Assembly: GCA_023381415.1 (NCBI GenBank)
Contig: JAMCUN010000022.1
Coordinates: forward strand, 1-52,262
DNA length: 52,262 bases
From: Thermoplasmatota archaeon
GTDB lineage: Archaea > Thermoplasmatota > Thermoplasmata > Thermoplasmatales > GCA-001856825
Reading direction: 5' to 3'
The notes under the pieces were generated by a model that did not search any database, had not been told where the DNA came from, and saw only the letters and a list, made by a program, of their open reading frames with translations. Of the stretch, positions 1 through 8,116 are shown piece by piece; the first letter of the stretch is position 1, and every line of letters starts with the position of its first letter. A program made the position numbers and the translations under genes.

Positions 1-51
1 CGAGTTGGGTTTAACTGGTGTGGATAAAATGCCACAGCGAGTGACTTTTTC

Positions 52-1059
52 ATGGATAAGATAATGATAATAGACGAAGAATTCAATCAGCACAGTGTTG
101 AAAAATCATTAATCCAGAGCAGTCTCAAAGATGTCGATGTCCTGGAGTTAGATTACTCCAATACTCAGATAGCGAAGCATCGAGGGGAGACTATAGGGAT
201 ACTCTCCCAGATAGATTTCCCTGTTGACAGGAAATTCCTCACCGGATTCAAGAAACTCAGGGCAATTTCAGTCTACGGTGGTGGCTATAACAACGTCGAC
301 ATCGATACTGCAAACTCTATGGGCGTAAAGGTGTCCCGCTCCCCGAACTACTGCAACCATGAAGTTGCAGAGTACGTAATCGCAATGATCTTGAATTTTG
401 CAAAGAAGTTTGATTATCTGAACGAGAGGGCAAGAGGTGGTTATTGGGGGGCAAGGGCAGTGTCTGATTTGCCGATAGATCAGTGGAATCATGAAGGGAT
501 GGAATATTTGCCCCAAAGAGTGGACGGTTCTGTTCTCCTTATAATAGGGTACGGGAAAATAGGGAAGCTGGTGGGACGGAAAGCCATGGGCCTGGGGTTG
601 AACGTGATATTCTATGACCCATACGTTCAGGCTCCTGCCGGAGGCAGGGTAGAAAAGGTCGAGTTGGTAGAGGGGCTTTCAAGGGCGGATTTCATCGTCA
701 TTACTGCCTCTCTGAATAGTTCCTCTGTGTCACTGTTAAACTCGGGGAACATATCTTATGCCAAGAGGACGGCGTACATAATTAATGCTGCAAGGGGGAA
801 GATAATTGAGGAGAAGGCACTTATTACCGCACTGGAGAACAGGATTATAAGGGGAGCGGCCCTGGATGTCTTCTCGGACGAGCCCCTCCCAAGCGATCAC
901 CCATTCTTCAAAATGGAGAATGTCTTCGTCACCCCCCATGCAATTTACATTTCAGATCGGTCGATAAGGAAGTTAAAAGTCCTAGCTACAAACAACCTGT
1001 TGTCTATGCTGCGAGGGGAAATACCTGAAGGATGTGTCAATTGCTCAAGTATGAAGTAA
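52..1059 (+). CDS. D-2-hydroxyacid dehydrogenase (NAD-dependent, PGDH-like)
   Basis: Predicted cytosolic oxidoreductase interconverting a 2-hydroxyacid and a 2-ketoacid with NAD(P). The 335 residues match the usual length of the family. The Rossmann motif GYGKIGKLVG lies near residue 165, and the catalytic triad is visible as Arg in NAARGKII, Glu in DVFSDEPLP and His in VTPHAIY. The regulatory ACT domain of long phosphoglycerate dehydrogenases is absent, so the substrate could be glyoxylate, hydroxypyruvate, 3-phosphoglycerate or another 2-hydroxyacid. An upstream in-frame stop at 25-27 limits the start; ATG 52 was chosen, with ATG 64 as an alternative. It converges on the aconitase X genes. 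Family call is firm; substrate is unknown. Confidence 0.9.
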   Translation: MDKIMIIDEEFNQHSVEKSLIQSSLKDVDVLELDYSNTQIAKHRGETIGILSQIDFPVDRKFLTGFKKLRAISVYGGGYNNVDIDTANSMGVKVSRSPNYCNHEVAEYVIAMILNFAKKFDYLNERARGGYWGARAVSDLPIDQWNHEGMEYLPQRVDGSVLLIIGYGKIGKLVGRKAMGLGLNVIFYDPYVQAPAGGRVEKVELVEGLSRADFIVITASLNSSSVSLLNSGNISYAKRTAYIINAARGKIIEEKALITALENRIIRGAALDVFSDEPLPSDHPFFKMENVFVTPHAIYISDRSIRKLKVLATNNLLSMLRGEIPEGCVNCSSMK

Positions 1060-1077
1060 TAGGTCCATGCAACGCCT

Positions 1078-1494
1078 TCAGTGAACTACGGTTACCTCTT
1101 TGGTTGAGCATTTTAACTTAATTATATCTCCGTCCTTCGCACCATCGAGGAATCCGTCTGGAAGACCGCTGATCAACGGAACTCCACAGATTAATGCTGC
1201 TGAGACTATCACGGGGTCCGGATCCTTTACGACTATCATTGATGGCTGGTTATTGGACGAAAGCAACTGGTAGAGGCCATCCAGCTGGACAACAGAGCTC
1301 CCCTTCCCAGAAGGTATAACTATCGCCCTCCCCGCTATCCTCTTTCCCTTCAGAGGATGGTCATCTTCTATCACCTCAGAAGTAGAAGGGTCCACCAGGT
1401 AAAAATTGATTGCCTTTCCAGAATATATGATTTTGCCCTCTGCGTCGTGGTCACATACAGCCTTGCACTTCACAGCGGATTCATGAGCCTTCAT
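1078..1494 (-). CDS. Aconitase X small subunit (swivel domain, DUF126)
   Basis: Small subunit of a two-gene aconitase X dehydratase. The 138 residues form the swivel domain that closes over the Fe-S active site of the large subunit. Typical signatures are GKRIAGRAIVIPSGKGSS near residue 50 and ALICGVPLISGLP near residue 97. The start ATG overlaps the stop codon of the large subunit gene (ATGA at 1491-1494), so the two are translationally coupled. Known archaeal members dehydrate mevalonate 5-phosphate; bacterial relatives dehydrate cis-3-hydroxy-L-proline. Which reaction applies here cannot be read from the sequence. Confidence 0.85.
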   Translation of the reverse strand: MKAHESAVKCKAVCDHDAEGKIIYSGKAINFYLVDPSTSEVIEDDHPLKGKRIAGRAIVIPSGKGSSVVQLDGLYQLLSSNNQPSMIVVKDPDPVIVSAALICGVPLISGLPDGFLDGAKDGDIIKLKCSTKEVTVVH

Positions 1495-2702
1495 ATTTCT
1501 CCCCTCACAGCAGCTTCCACACAGTTCTCTATGGAAGTTATCACGAAATCCTGGTTCCTTCTCTTCCTGTAGTAAGCCGCCTTCAGTGAATTGGTAACGC
1601 CCAAGTTGCCCTCGGTGAATTTAAAGACCGGCTCGTCCACGCAGCTGTCTCTCAGCAAATGCACCCCCTTTTCCTTCAGTTTTTTAGCGTTGGCTTCACC
1701 GATTAATTTAAGATTTGTTGCTGAAGTAAATATGAGGAACTTGACGTCACGGTGAACTTTCCTGTTGCCAAGCAGACTGTTGACCTTCATTATCTCTGGA
1801 ACTGTGGAATGAGGACAGCCCATGTAAACTGAATTGATCTTTCCACTCGCTTTTGTGAATTTTCTCTTGAGCGAAGCGATATCTTCTTCCCTGACGCTTA
1901 CCCGCTCCGAACCCCTTAACCATCTTCTGAAATCCTTGACCTTCTTCGCTTCAGGGGTAAAATTCTCGATGTGGAACAGCGATACTGCACCCGAAGTATT
2001 TATCATTGCCCCAAAATCCCTCAGAGCTTCCGGAGAAAAATTTCCCTCGACCCCCCTAATCAGGGGAATATCATCTGGCTTGAGTATCTCTCCAAGATAC
2101 CACCCCAGTAGCCCGAAATCGAAGTCGTCCTTTATCTTGAACTCCACTGAAACAACAATGTTGGGAGACCTGTTCTTGTCAAGGTGCAGCCCGTAATTTG
2201 GCGTCTTGCCTATTACGCCAGCAGCGAGGGCGCTGGATGAACTTTCCCTGTTTGTCATTGCACCGTAAATTGAATTTATATATGGGGTCGCGCTCGATTC
2301 GGAGAAGGCAGTATGTTCCCCTGCAGCAGGAACATCCCTATAGAGATATGGTGTGCAGCTGAAACTTTTTATCACACCCAGTTTGTCAGAGGCTGAAATG
2401 GTTCTCCTCAGCAACAAAAGTTCGTAGTCAGATACCTCGACTTTGAATTCGTCACTCAGTGAACCATCCCAAGCGGGATTTGTCGTAGTCGGAACAGATG
2501 TTCTGGCTCCGAAATTGGCGAGCTTCTCTGCATAGAACAGGTCTCCTTCCTGACCGCTGACTGCCCAGTGGGCCCTTGTTATAGGAATCAGCTTATCAGC
2601 ATCGAACATTTCACCGAGGGCAACCAGCAGCTTCATGGCAGAAGCATATCCCTCGCCATTTTCCCCCTCGACTATCCTTTCCTCCTGATTAGAAAGGTAC
2701 AT
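1491..2702 (-). CDS. Aconitase X catalytic (large) subunit (DUF521)
   Basis: Catalytic subunit expected to carry an Fe-S cluster. Family motifs are present: MYL with an N-terminal acidic segment, VPTTTNPAWDG near residue 70, CTPYLYRDVPAAGEH with ESSATPYINS and TNRESSSSALAAG in the middle, then YMGCPHSTVPEI and LRDSCVDEP. Cysteines in CTPY, GCPH and DSCV are candidate cluster ligands. The frame can be opened from TTG 2711, but relatives begin with MYL, which favours ATG 2702. The neighbours (2-hydroxyacid dehydrogenase and L-2-hydroxyglutarate-oxidase-like flavoprotein) suggest hydroxyacid catabolism as an alternative to the isoprenoid role known for archaeal members. Confidence 0.85.
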   Translation of the reverse strand: MYLSNQEERIVEGENGEGYASAMKLLVALGEMFDADKLIPITRAHWAVSGQEGDLFYAEKLANFGARTSVPTTTNPAWDGSLSDEFKVEVSDYELLLLRRTISASDKLGVIKSFSCTPYLYRDVPAAGEHTAFSESSATPYINSIYGAMTNRESSSSALAAGVIGKTPNYGLHLDKNRSPNIVVSVEFKIKDDFDFGLLGWYLGEILKPDDIPLIRGVEGNFSPEALRDFGAMINTSGAVSLFHIENFTPEAKKVKDFRRWLRGSERVSVREEDIASLKRKFTKASGKINSVYMGCPHSTVPEIMKVNSLLGNRKVHRDVKFLIFTSATNLKLIGEANAKKLKEKGVHLLRDSCVDEPVFKFTEGNLGVTNSLKAAYYRKRRNQDFVITSIENCVEAAVRGEI

Positions 2703-3037
2703 ACTCCACAAATCCCGGTCCCCTTAAAAAACTATCTTAATGAACTTCTCATTCTTCATTCAATATGAGTATGCGTCAAAGTTGAAGGGACTCCGGGGAA
2801 GATTTTAGAAGGATTTGAGATCCGTTTTGGTGAATTCACTCTAAGACTTCTAAAAAAATATCGGGTGGAACCAACAGTCCCGTGATTTGTAATAAATCGA
2901 ACCAGAGGAACGATCATTCCCTTTCTCATGAAGTGAGACCAGATAGATTGCCTATTTTCAATTGGTCAAACAGGAACTTTGCATCCTGTAGAACATTCAA
3001 TGTTTACCCTTCGAAGATATCTGAAATTGATACCCTG
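2703..3037. other. Intergenic stretch, no gene seen
   Basis: About 335 bases between the aconitase X large-subunit start and the end of the flavoprotein gene. It should hold the aconitase X promoter on the minus strand; an AT-rich run near 2725-2738 is the only candidate box. No ORF, tRNA or convincing repeat was recognised. Confidence 0.4.
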
Positions 3038-4150
3038 TCATCTTGACAGGTTCGAGTATATCTCAGAAACGTAATCCGCAATGGCTGGAGATGCAGTCAG
3101 GCCAGGGGATTCTATGCCTATTAGGTTTATGAATCCATGATAACCAATATCACTCTCCTCTTTGATCACGAAGTCCCTGAACGGATCACCTGGGCCCTGA
3201 AGTTTTGGCCTGATCCCGGAAGAATCCTCATGTATGTGCCTACTTCCCATCGATGGAACGTATCTCATCACATCTTCCCTGAATTCCTCAGCCTTCGAAC
3301 GAACAACGTAATCTATATCCCCTACATAGTACGCATTCGGCCCTAACTTTATGGAACCTGTAGAGTCGGGAGTCAGGTGTATTCCAAGGCCGGGCCCCTT
3401 GGGAACCGGATAGACCAGACGCCTAACCGGTGGATCCCCAGACACCCTGAAGTAGTCACCCTTGCAGTAGTGTAACCTGTATCCTTGCCTGTCTATGTCA
3501 ATTCCAACCATAGTAGCGATCTTATCTGAATATAAACCGGAAGAATTTATCACCGTATCTGCCTGAAAGCTGAATCTGGTTCCACCCCCCATACCAGAGA
3601 CCTCATATCCTGATCCCACCCTCTTCAACCCGAGGACGTTTGAGCCCAGAGCGACGGAAGCACCGTTAGCAACTGCTTTAGCATTGAAAAAGTTCAGCAG
3701 GTCATCTGCTTCTATTATGCCGGAAGAAGGAGAGTAGAGGGCACTGTCTACTTCCACATTTGGCTCCATCTTCCTCACATCACTCCCTTCCATTATCGAC
3801 AACCCTTCAACTCCGTTCTCTTCCCCCTGTTTCAGCAGCCGTTCTATCTCCTTTATCTCCTCCTCCCCCTTTGCGACAGTGAGCTTCCCTAACCTGCTGC
3901 ATGGAATCCTGTTCTCCTTGCAAATGTTGTATATCATCTCATTGCCAAGAACGCACAGGCGTGCCTTCAATGAGTTCCTTGGGTAGTGAATTCCAGAATG
4001 AATCACCCCGCTGTTGTGCGAACTAACCTCCCGTCCGATCCTCTTGTTCCTTTCAAGCACAACTATCCCGGAGACAGTCTCAGATAGCCTTGCGGCTATA
4101 GCCATTCCTACTATCCCTCCACCGATTATTGCTACGTTGATCCTTTCCAT
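3038..4150 (-). CDS. FAD-dependent oxidoreductase, L-2-hydroxyglutarate oxidase-like (LhgO family)
   Basis: Flavoprotein of the DAO superfamily, about 370 residues. The N-terminal FAD motif IIGGGIVGMAIA is followed by LERNKRIGREVSSHNSGVIH, and the C-terminal INLIGIESPGLTASPA is typical of LhgO-type oxidases acting on L-2-hydroxyglutarate or related L-2-hydroxyacids. The electron acceptor is not apparent. ATG 4150 puts the Rossmann strand right at the N-terminus; TTG 4159 is an alternative start. It lies in the same direction as the aconitase X genes, separated by 335 bases, so it need not share a transcript. Substrate is inferred from family resemblance only. Confidence 0.82.
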   Translation of the reverse strand: MERINVAIIGGGIVGMAIAARLSETVSGIVVLERNKRIGREVSSHNSGVIHSGIHYPRNSLKARLCVLGNEMIYNICKENRIPCSRLGKLTVAKGEEEIKEIERLLKQGEENGVEGLSIMEGSDVRKMEPNVEVDSALYSPSSGIIEADDLLNFFNAKAVANGASVALGSNVLGLKRVGSGYEVSGMGGGTRFSFQADTVINSSGLYSDKIATMVGIDIDRQGYRLHYCKGDYFRVSGDPPVRRLVYPVPKGPGLGIHLTPDSTGSIKLGPNAYYVGDIDYVVRSKAEEFREDVMRYVPSMGSRHIHEDSSGIRPKLQGPGDPFRDFVIKEESDIGYHGFINLIGIESPGLTASPAIADYVSEIYSNLSR

Positions 4151-4258
4151 CTGTGACAATGGTAAATGTGAGGCTGATGAAATTGCTTTCTGTTCCTAAA
4201 TGTTGGAATTTCGTTATTCAGACTGTTCAGACATGTTCCAATCAGTATTTTACCCCAT

Positions 4259-6037
4259 TCACGAACCTGAAACGTAGGTGCTAACGCTCCTCTTATAGAG
4301 TTCCTTGAATACGCCTTCCTGTCTAGACAGTTTGTCGAGAGATCCTTCCTGCACTACTCTTCCCTTGTCCAGCACGATGATCCTGTCTGAGAGCGTTATC
4401 AGTGAGAACCTGTGAGATATGAGAATGAGCGTCCCGTTTTCCGCGAACTTTCTCATAGCCTCAATTATGTTCCTTTCAGACCTGGAGTCGATCTGGGCAG
4501 TTGCTTCGTCCATTATTATTATGTCCGGGTTCCTTGCAAACGCCCTGAGAATGGATACCGCCTGCCTCTGTCCTTCAGAGAGGTTACGCCCCATCTCGCC
4601 GACCCGCGAATCCAGACCGTTCGGCAGATGCCTGAATATGTCACCCATTCCGTAGCGGTCTATAAGCTTCTCCACCTCTTCCCTTGTTATCCCTTTCCTG
4701 GAATACTCAATGTTGTCGAAGAGGGTACCGTTGAAAAGGAAGGGCTCCTGCAGAACAGGCACTATCAGTTTCCTGTACGACTTTGTGTCGATCTCCTTCA
4801 AATCCCTCATATCCAGTAGGACGTCCCCTTCCTCTGGAAACTTGAACTTCAGGATTACGTTGGTCAGTGTAGTCTTTCCTGCCCCGGTCCTGCCAACAAC
4901 AGCTACGCACTCCCCCCTCTTAATCTCAACAGTTACACTGTCCAGAGCAACATTGCCGTCGTAATTGACGTTCACACCCTCCCCCCTTATTGACGACCTG
5001 AAAGAGTCGATGGCGGTGTTTCCAAGTACCTTCTCAGGATTGCTGTCAATTATGCCGTATATTCTGGATGCGCCGACCATGGAGTTTTGATACGTGTTGT
5101 AGAGCTGGGTCAATTGCACGATCGGGTTGAAAAACTGCTGGACGTATGCTATGAAAGCGACGAGTATTCCGAGGCTTATCTTACCTGCGAATAGTGAAAT
5201 CGCTCCCTCGTATATCACAAGAAAAATACCTACAGCCTCAAGGAACCTTATCACTGAGCTGTAAGAGGATGTGAGCCATGTAGCCCTCATGTTCGCCCTC
5301 AGGTTTTCGCCGTTGAGTTCCTTGAATTTTTCTTCTGTCTGCGCTTCGGCGTTGAATGCCTTGACCGTCCTTACAGCAGCTATAGTTTCTGCTAAATTTC
5401 CTGTTATTGCAGCTATTGTTCTCCTTGTCCTGAGATAGTTGTCACGAACCTTGGACTGAATGGCAAGGGTGTATATTCCAAGCACCGGCATAATCACAAG
5501 GCTGAAAAGTGCCAATCTTGTGTTGAGGTCAAACATTATTGCTGCGGCTATTATGATTGTGGTGACACCTGCGATCACTGAAGGAAGCTGGTATGTCAGG
5601 AAATCCGAAATTGATTCAGAGTCGTTTGCTATCCTGCTGATCAGGTATCCCGCCTTCACGTTGCTGTAGAAGTCAAGGGGCACAACCTGGAGTTTCCTGA
5701 ATGCACGATCCCTCATTCCCTTTATCACGCCCTGTGCGACCCTTACAGAACTGAGGCTCATTGATATGTTGCCGAAGAATTGTATCAGATAAAGGAGGAA
5801 GAACAGGACGGAGTAGACGATTAGCAGGTGCAGGTTTCCAGCTCTGACGTAGTTTACGGCAAGGCCCAGGGCAAGCGGATAGAGCACACCTCCAACTGCA
5901 TATACCACTACAGAGATTGTGAACAATGTTGCGTCCTTCCTCAGACTCAGGATATCCCTTATCATCCTGAGCATCGTCTTCCTTCCCTTCACTGGTTTTA
6001 TGTAACGGTCCTCAACTGCGTCATATCCTGTCGACAT
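4259..6037 (-). CDS. ABC exporter half-transporter, subunit with catalytic Walker B Glu and degenerate signature
   Basis: Fused membrane domain (about residues 25-315, six predicted helices) and ATPase domain (about 330-590). Visible motifs are Walker A VVGRTGAGKTT, Q-loop VLQEP, signature LSEGQ (Gly replaced by Glu), Walker B IIIMDEATAQ with catalytic Glu, and H-loop ISHR. ATG 6037 has a strong GAGGAGG ribosome site a few bases upstream, so it is preferred over ATG 6061. The start overlaps the end of the upstream exporter gene by 17 bases. The altered signature complements the altered Walker B and H-loop of the neighbour, indicating a heterodimer with one consensus and one degenerate ATP site. 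Cargo is unknown (lipid, peptide or drug). Confidence 0.88.
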   Translation of the reverse strand: MSTGYDAVEDRYIKPVKGRKTMLRMIRDILSLRKDATLFTISVVVYAVGGVLYPLALGLAVNYVRAGNLHLLIVYSVLFFLLYLIQFFGNISMSLSSVRVAQGVIKGMRDRAFRKLQVVPLDFYSNVKAGYLISRIANDSESISDFLTYQLPSVIAGVTTIIIAAAIMFDLNTRLALFSLVIMPVLGIYTLAIQSKVRDNYLRTRRTIAAITGNLAETIAAVRTVKAFNAEAQTEEKFKELNGENLRANMRATWLTSSYSSVIRFLEAVGIFLVIYEGAISLFAGKISLGILVAFIAYVQQFFNPIVQLTQLYNTYQNSMVGASRIYGIIDSNPEKVLGNTAIDSFRSSIRGEGVNVNYDGNVALDSVTVEIKRGECVAVVGRTGAGKTTLTNVILKFKFPEEGDVLLDMRDLKEIDTKSYRKLIVPVLQEPFLFNGTLFDNIEYSRKGITREEVEKLIDRYGMGDIFRHLPNGLDSRVGEMGRNLSEGQRQAVSILRAFARNPDIIIMDEATAQIDSRSERNIIEAMRKFAENGTLILISHRFSLITLSDRIIVLDKGRVVQEGSLDKLSRQEGVFKELYKRSVSTYVSGS

Positions 6038-7742
6038 AGTTCCCCTCCTCTCCCTCCTCATATTTCAATTCCCCTTCCTCCAGGATTAGCACCTTGTTCG
6101 CGAATGATAGTGCTGACGCTCTCAGGCTGATCAGGATGATTATTGAGTCATGAAGCGCACTTTTCAAGTTCTCAAATATGGTTATTTCCGTATCTGGGTC
6201 AACGCTGGATGTGGCATCGTCAAGTATCAGGATGAGCGGATTCCTCAGTACTGCCCTTGCAATTGCTATTCTCTGGCGCTGACCTCCCGACAGGGTTATA
6301 CCCCTCTCTCCAACCATGGTATCATATCTCAAAGGGAGGGATTCTATGAAATCTGATATAGCAGCGATTCTTGCGGCTGAAATGATCATCTCGTCTGGAG
6401 CATCCAGGCCGAATAGTATGTTCTCCCTTATCGTTCCAGACAGCAGATTTATCTCCTGAGGAACGATAGAAATCCTGCTCCTTAGGAGACTAAGCTGAAT
6501 ATCGTTTATGTTCCTCCCGTTCAGGGTTATCGAACCGGAATCTGCCTCATAGTACCTTGTGATAAGGTTAACAAGTGAAGTTTTCCCGACCCCAGTCTTT
6601 CCTGTTATTCCAATGAATTCGCCAGGATTCACCTTGAAGGTAACATCCCTCAGAATGACCCTATCCCCTCTGCTAAATCGAACGTGGTCAAAGCTCAGCG
6701 TACCTGGGACTAGCCTGTCATCGGATTTTTCAACCTGTTCCTCGTCTCCGCTTTCTGTAATCTCCTGAATCCTTGCAATAGCAGCCCTAGAATTTTCTGA
6801 AAATACGATCATCCTGCCTATGAATGATACAGGGCTGGTCAGGATCGAAAAGATCATGACTGCCGATACAAGGCCACCGACATCCCCCCTGTTCAATAGG
6901 TCTATGTACCCGCCAACCCCTATGATGACGCTTGATATTCCTGCTATCACCAAAGGTAGAAGGCTGTTGAACACAACCCTTGAACGAACGACATTATAAT
7001 TTTCATCAAAGTACTGCTTTGTCAAAGAACTGTACTTTTCTATTTCCTGATTCTCAGTAGAAAGGCCCCTCACAACCCTCTGGCCTACGATGTTCTCCTG
7101 CAATGCCTCCCCAAGCTTCCCGAACGTGTCCCTGATCTGTTTCCAGATCGGCCGTTGCCTCCTAGATGACATCATCCCCAAGTACACGAGCAAAGGTACA
7201 GCAAGAGCAAGGAGAAGGGAAAAGTAAGGGGAAATTAGGAACAAAAGGATGAACGCTGCAATTATCAGGAAAATTGTCGGAAACAGGTTTGTGAAAATAT
7301 TCAGGATGAAGTTTCTAGTCTGTTCAATATCCTGAGTACCTCTAGAAAGGAGGTCTCCTGAAGTTTGAGTTTCAAAGAAAAGGTATTTCTTCCGGACAAG
7401 GTGTGCAACAAACTCCTTCCTAAGATTGAATGCATAGGTCTGGCTGATATACTGGGCGCCATAAGTGACTATGAAATTCACCACTGCTGAAACTGTGTAT
7501 GCAAGTATGATTAGGATGCCTATGTGGATGGTTCTGGAGAATGAGCCATTTTCCAAAGCAGTGACTGCTTCTCCTATGTAGAAAGGAACTAGAAGAAGAG
7601 CGACGTTAGAAACTACACCGGAAGAAATCACTAAGACGAACAATCTGGTCGAGTTACTGAGGAAACGCCTTGCGAACAGAACTGGTTCAATCAGCCTTGA
7701 GATGACTCCCTTCTTCGGTATCCCTTGCCTATCCATCGACAT
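6021..7742 (-). CDS. ABC exporter half-transporter, subunit with degenerate Walker B and H-loop
   Basis: Partner of the overlapping downstream half-transporter. The membrane domain covers roughly residues 25-330 and the ATPase domain 345-573. Walker A ITGKTGVGKTS and signature LSGGQRQR are canonical, but the Walker B reads LILDDATSS, with Asp where the catalytic Glu should be, and the H-loop reads ISLR with Leu instead of His. This is the pattern of the non-hydrolytic site in heterodimeric exporters such as TM287/288 (known for the family; assignment here is inference). ATG 7742 is the first start; ATG 7736 is also possible. First gene of a two-gene operon. Confidence 0.88.
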   Translation of the reverse strand: MSMDRQGIPKKGVISRLIEPVLFARRFLSNSTRLFVLVISSGVVSNVALLLVPFYIGEAVTALENGSFSRTIHIGILIILAYTVSAVVNFIVTYGAQYISQTYAFNLRKEFVAHLVRKKYLFFETQTSGDLLSRGTQDIEQTRNFILNIFTNLFPTIFLIIAAFILLFLISPYFSLLLALAVPLLVYLGMMSSRRQRPIWKQIRDTFGKLGEALQENIVGQRVVRGLSTENQEIEKYSSLTKQYFDENYNVVRSRVVFNSLLPLVIAGISSVIIGVGGYIDLLNRGDVGGLVSAVMIFSILTSPVSFIGRMIVFSENSRAAIARIQEITESGDEEQVEKSDDRLVPGTLSFDHVRFSRGDRVILRDVTFKVNPGEFIGITGKTGVGKTSLVNLITRYYEADSGSITLNGRNINDIQLSLLRSRISIVPQEINLLSGTIRENILFGLDAPDEMIISAARIAAISDFIESLPLRYDTMVGERGITLSGGQRQRIAIARAVLRNPLILILDDATSSVDPDTEITIFENLKSALHDSIIILISLRASALSFANKVLILEEGELKYEEGEEGNYVDRI

Positions 7743-8116
7743 TAATCTTTCTTCTCCAAATTCTAAGTGGTGGCAGATTTAGTTGATTGATATTACCCTT
7801 TGTGTCTTCTTTCACAACGTTTCGCAGTCCTCCTGTGTCAGTTGCACTCATATGTTCATCCTCACAATTCAGGCAGACCGTCAACCTCGGAAGCATGGAG
7901 GGAACGTTTTAACTACCATAATTAAGGGACGCATCCAGTTCCATACTGGAGGTTTTTGGCATGATTTCTAGACCGTGAAGTGAATTTCATATTGCACAGT
8001 CAAGGTTTCCAAAAAAAAGAGATGTTGATTCAGATTAGCTATATTGTAACATATTGAGGATGTTTTGTTCATTTTACGAGAGAACAGTTATATAGAAAAA
8101 ATTCGTAGAGAAACAC
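7743..8116. promoter_or_regulatory. Divergent intergenic region with thermopsin promoter
   Basis: 374 bases between the divergent exporter and thermopsin starts. On the plus strand TTATATA at 8088-8094 is centred 26 bases before ATG 8117, as expected for a leaderless archaeal mRNA. A 6-bp hairpin (TCCAGT 7934-7939 with ACTGGA 7945-7950) precedes a short T run at 7953-7957, but no plus-strand gene ends here. No other gene recognised. Confidence 0.6.

Noticed and set aside
7934-7957. Hairpin followed by a T run, resembling an intrinsic terminator
   Set aside because: No plus-strand gene ends upstream, since both flanking genes start from this region in opposite directions.
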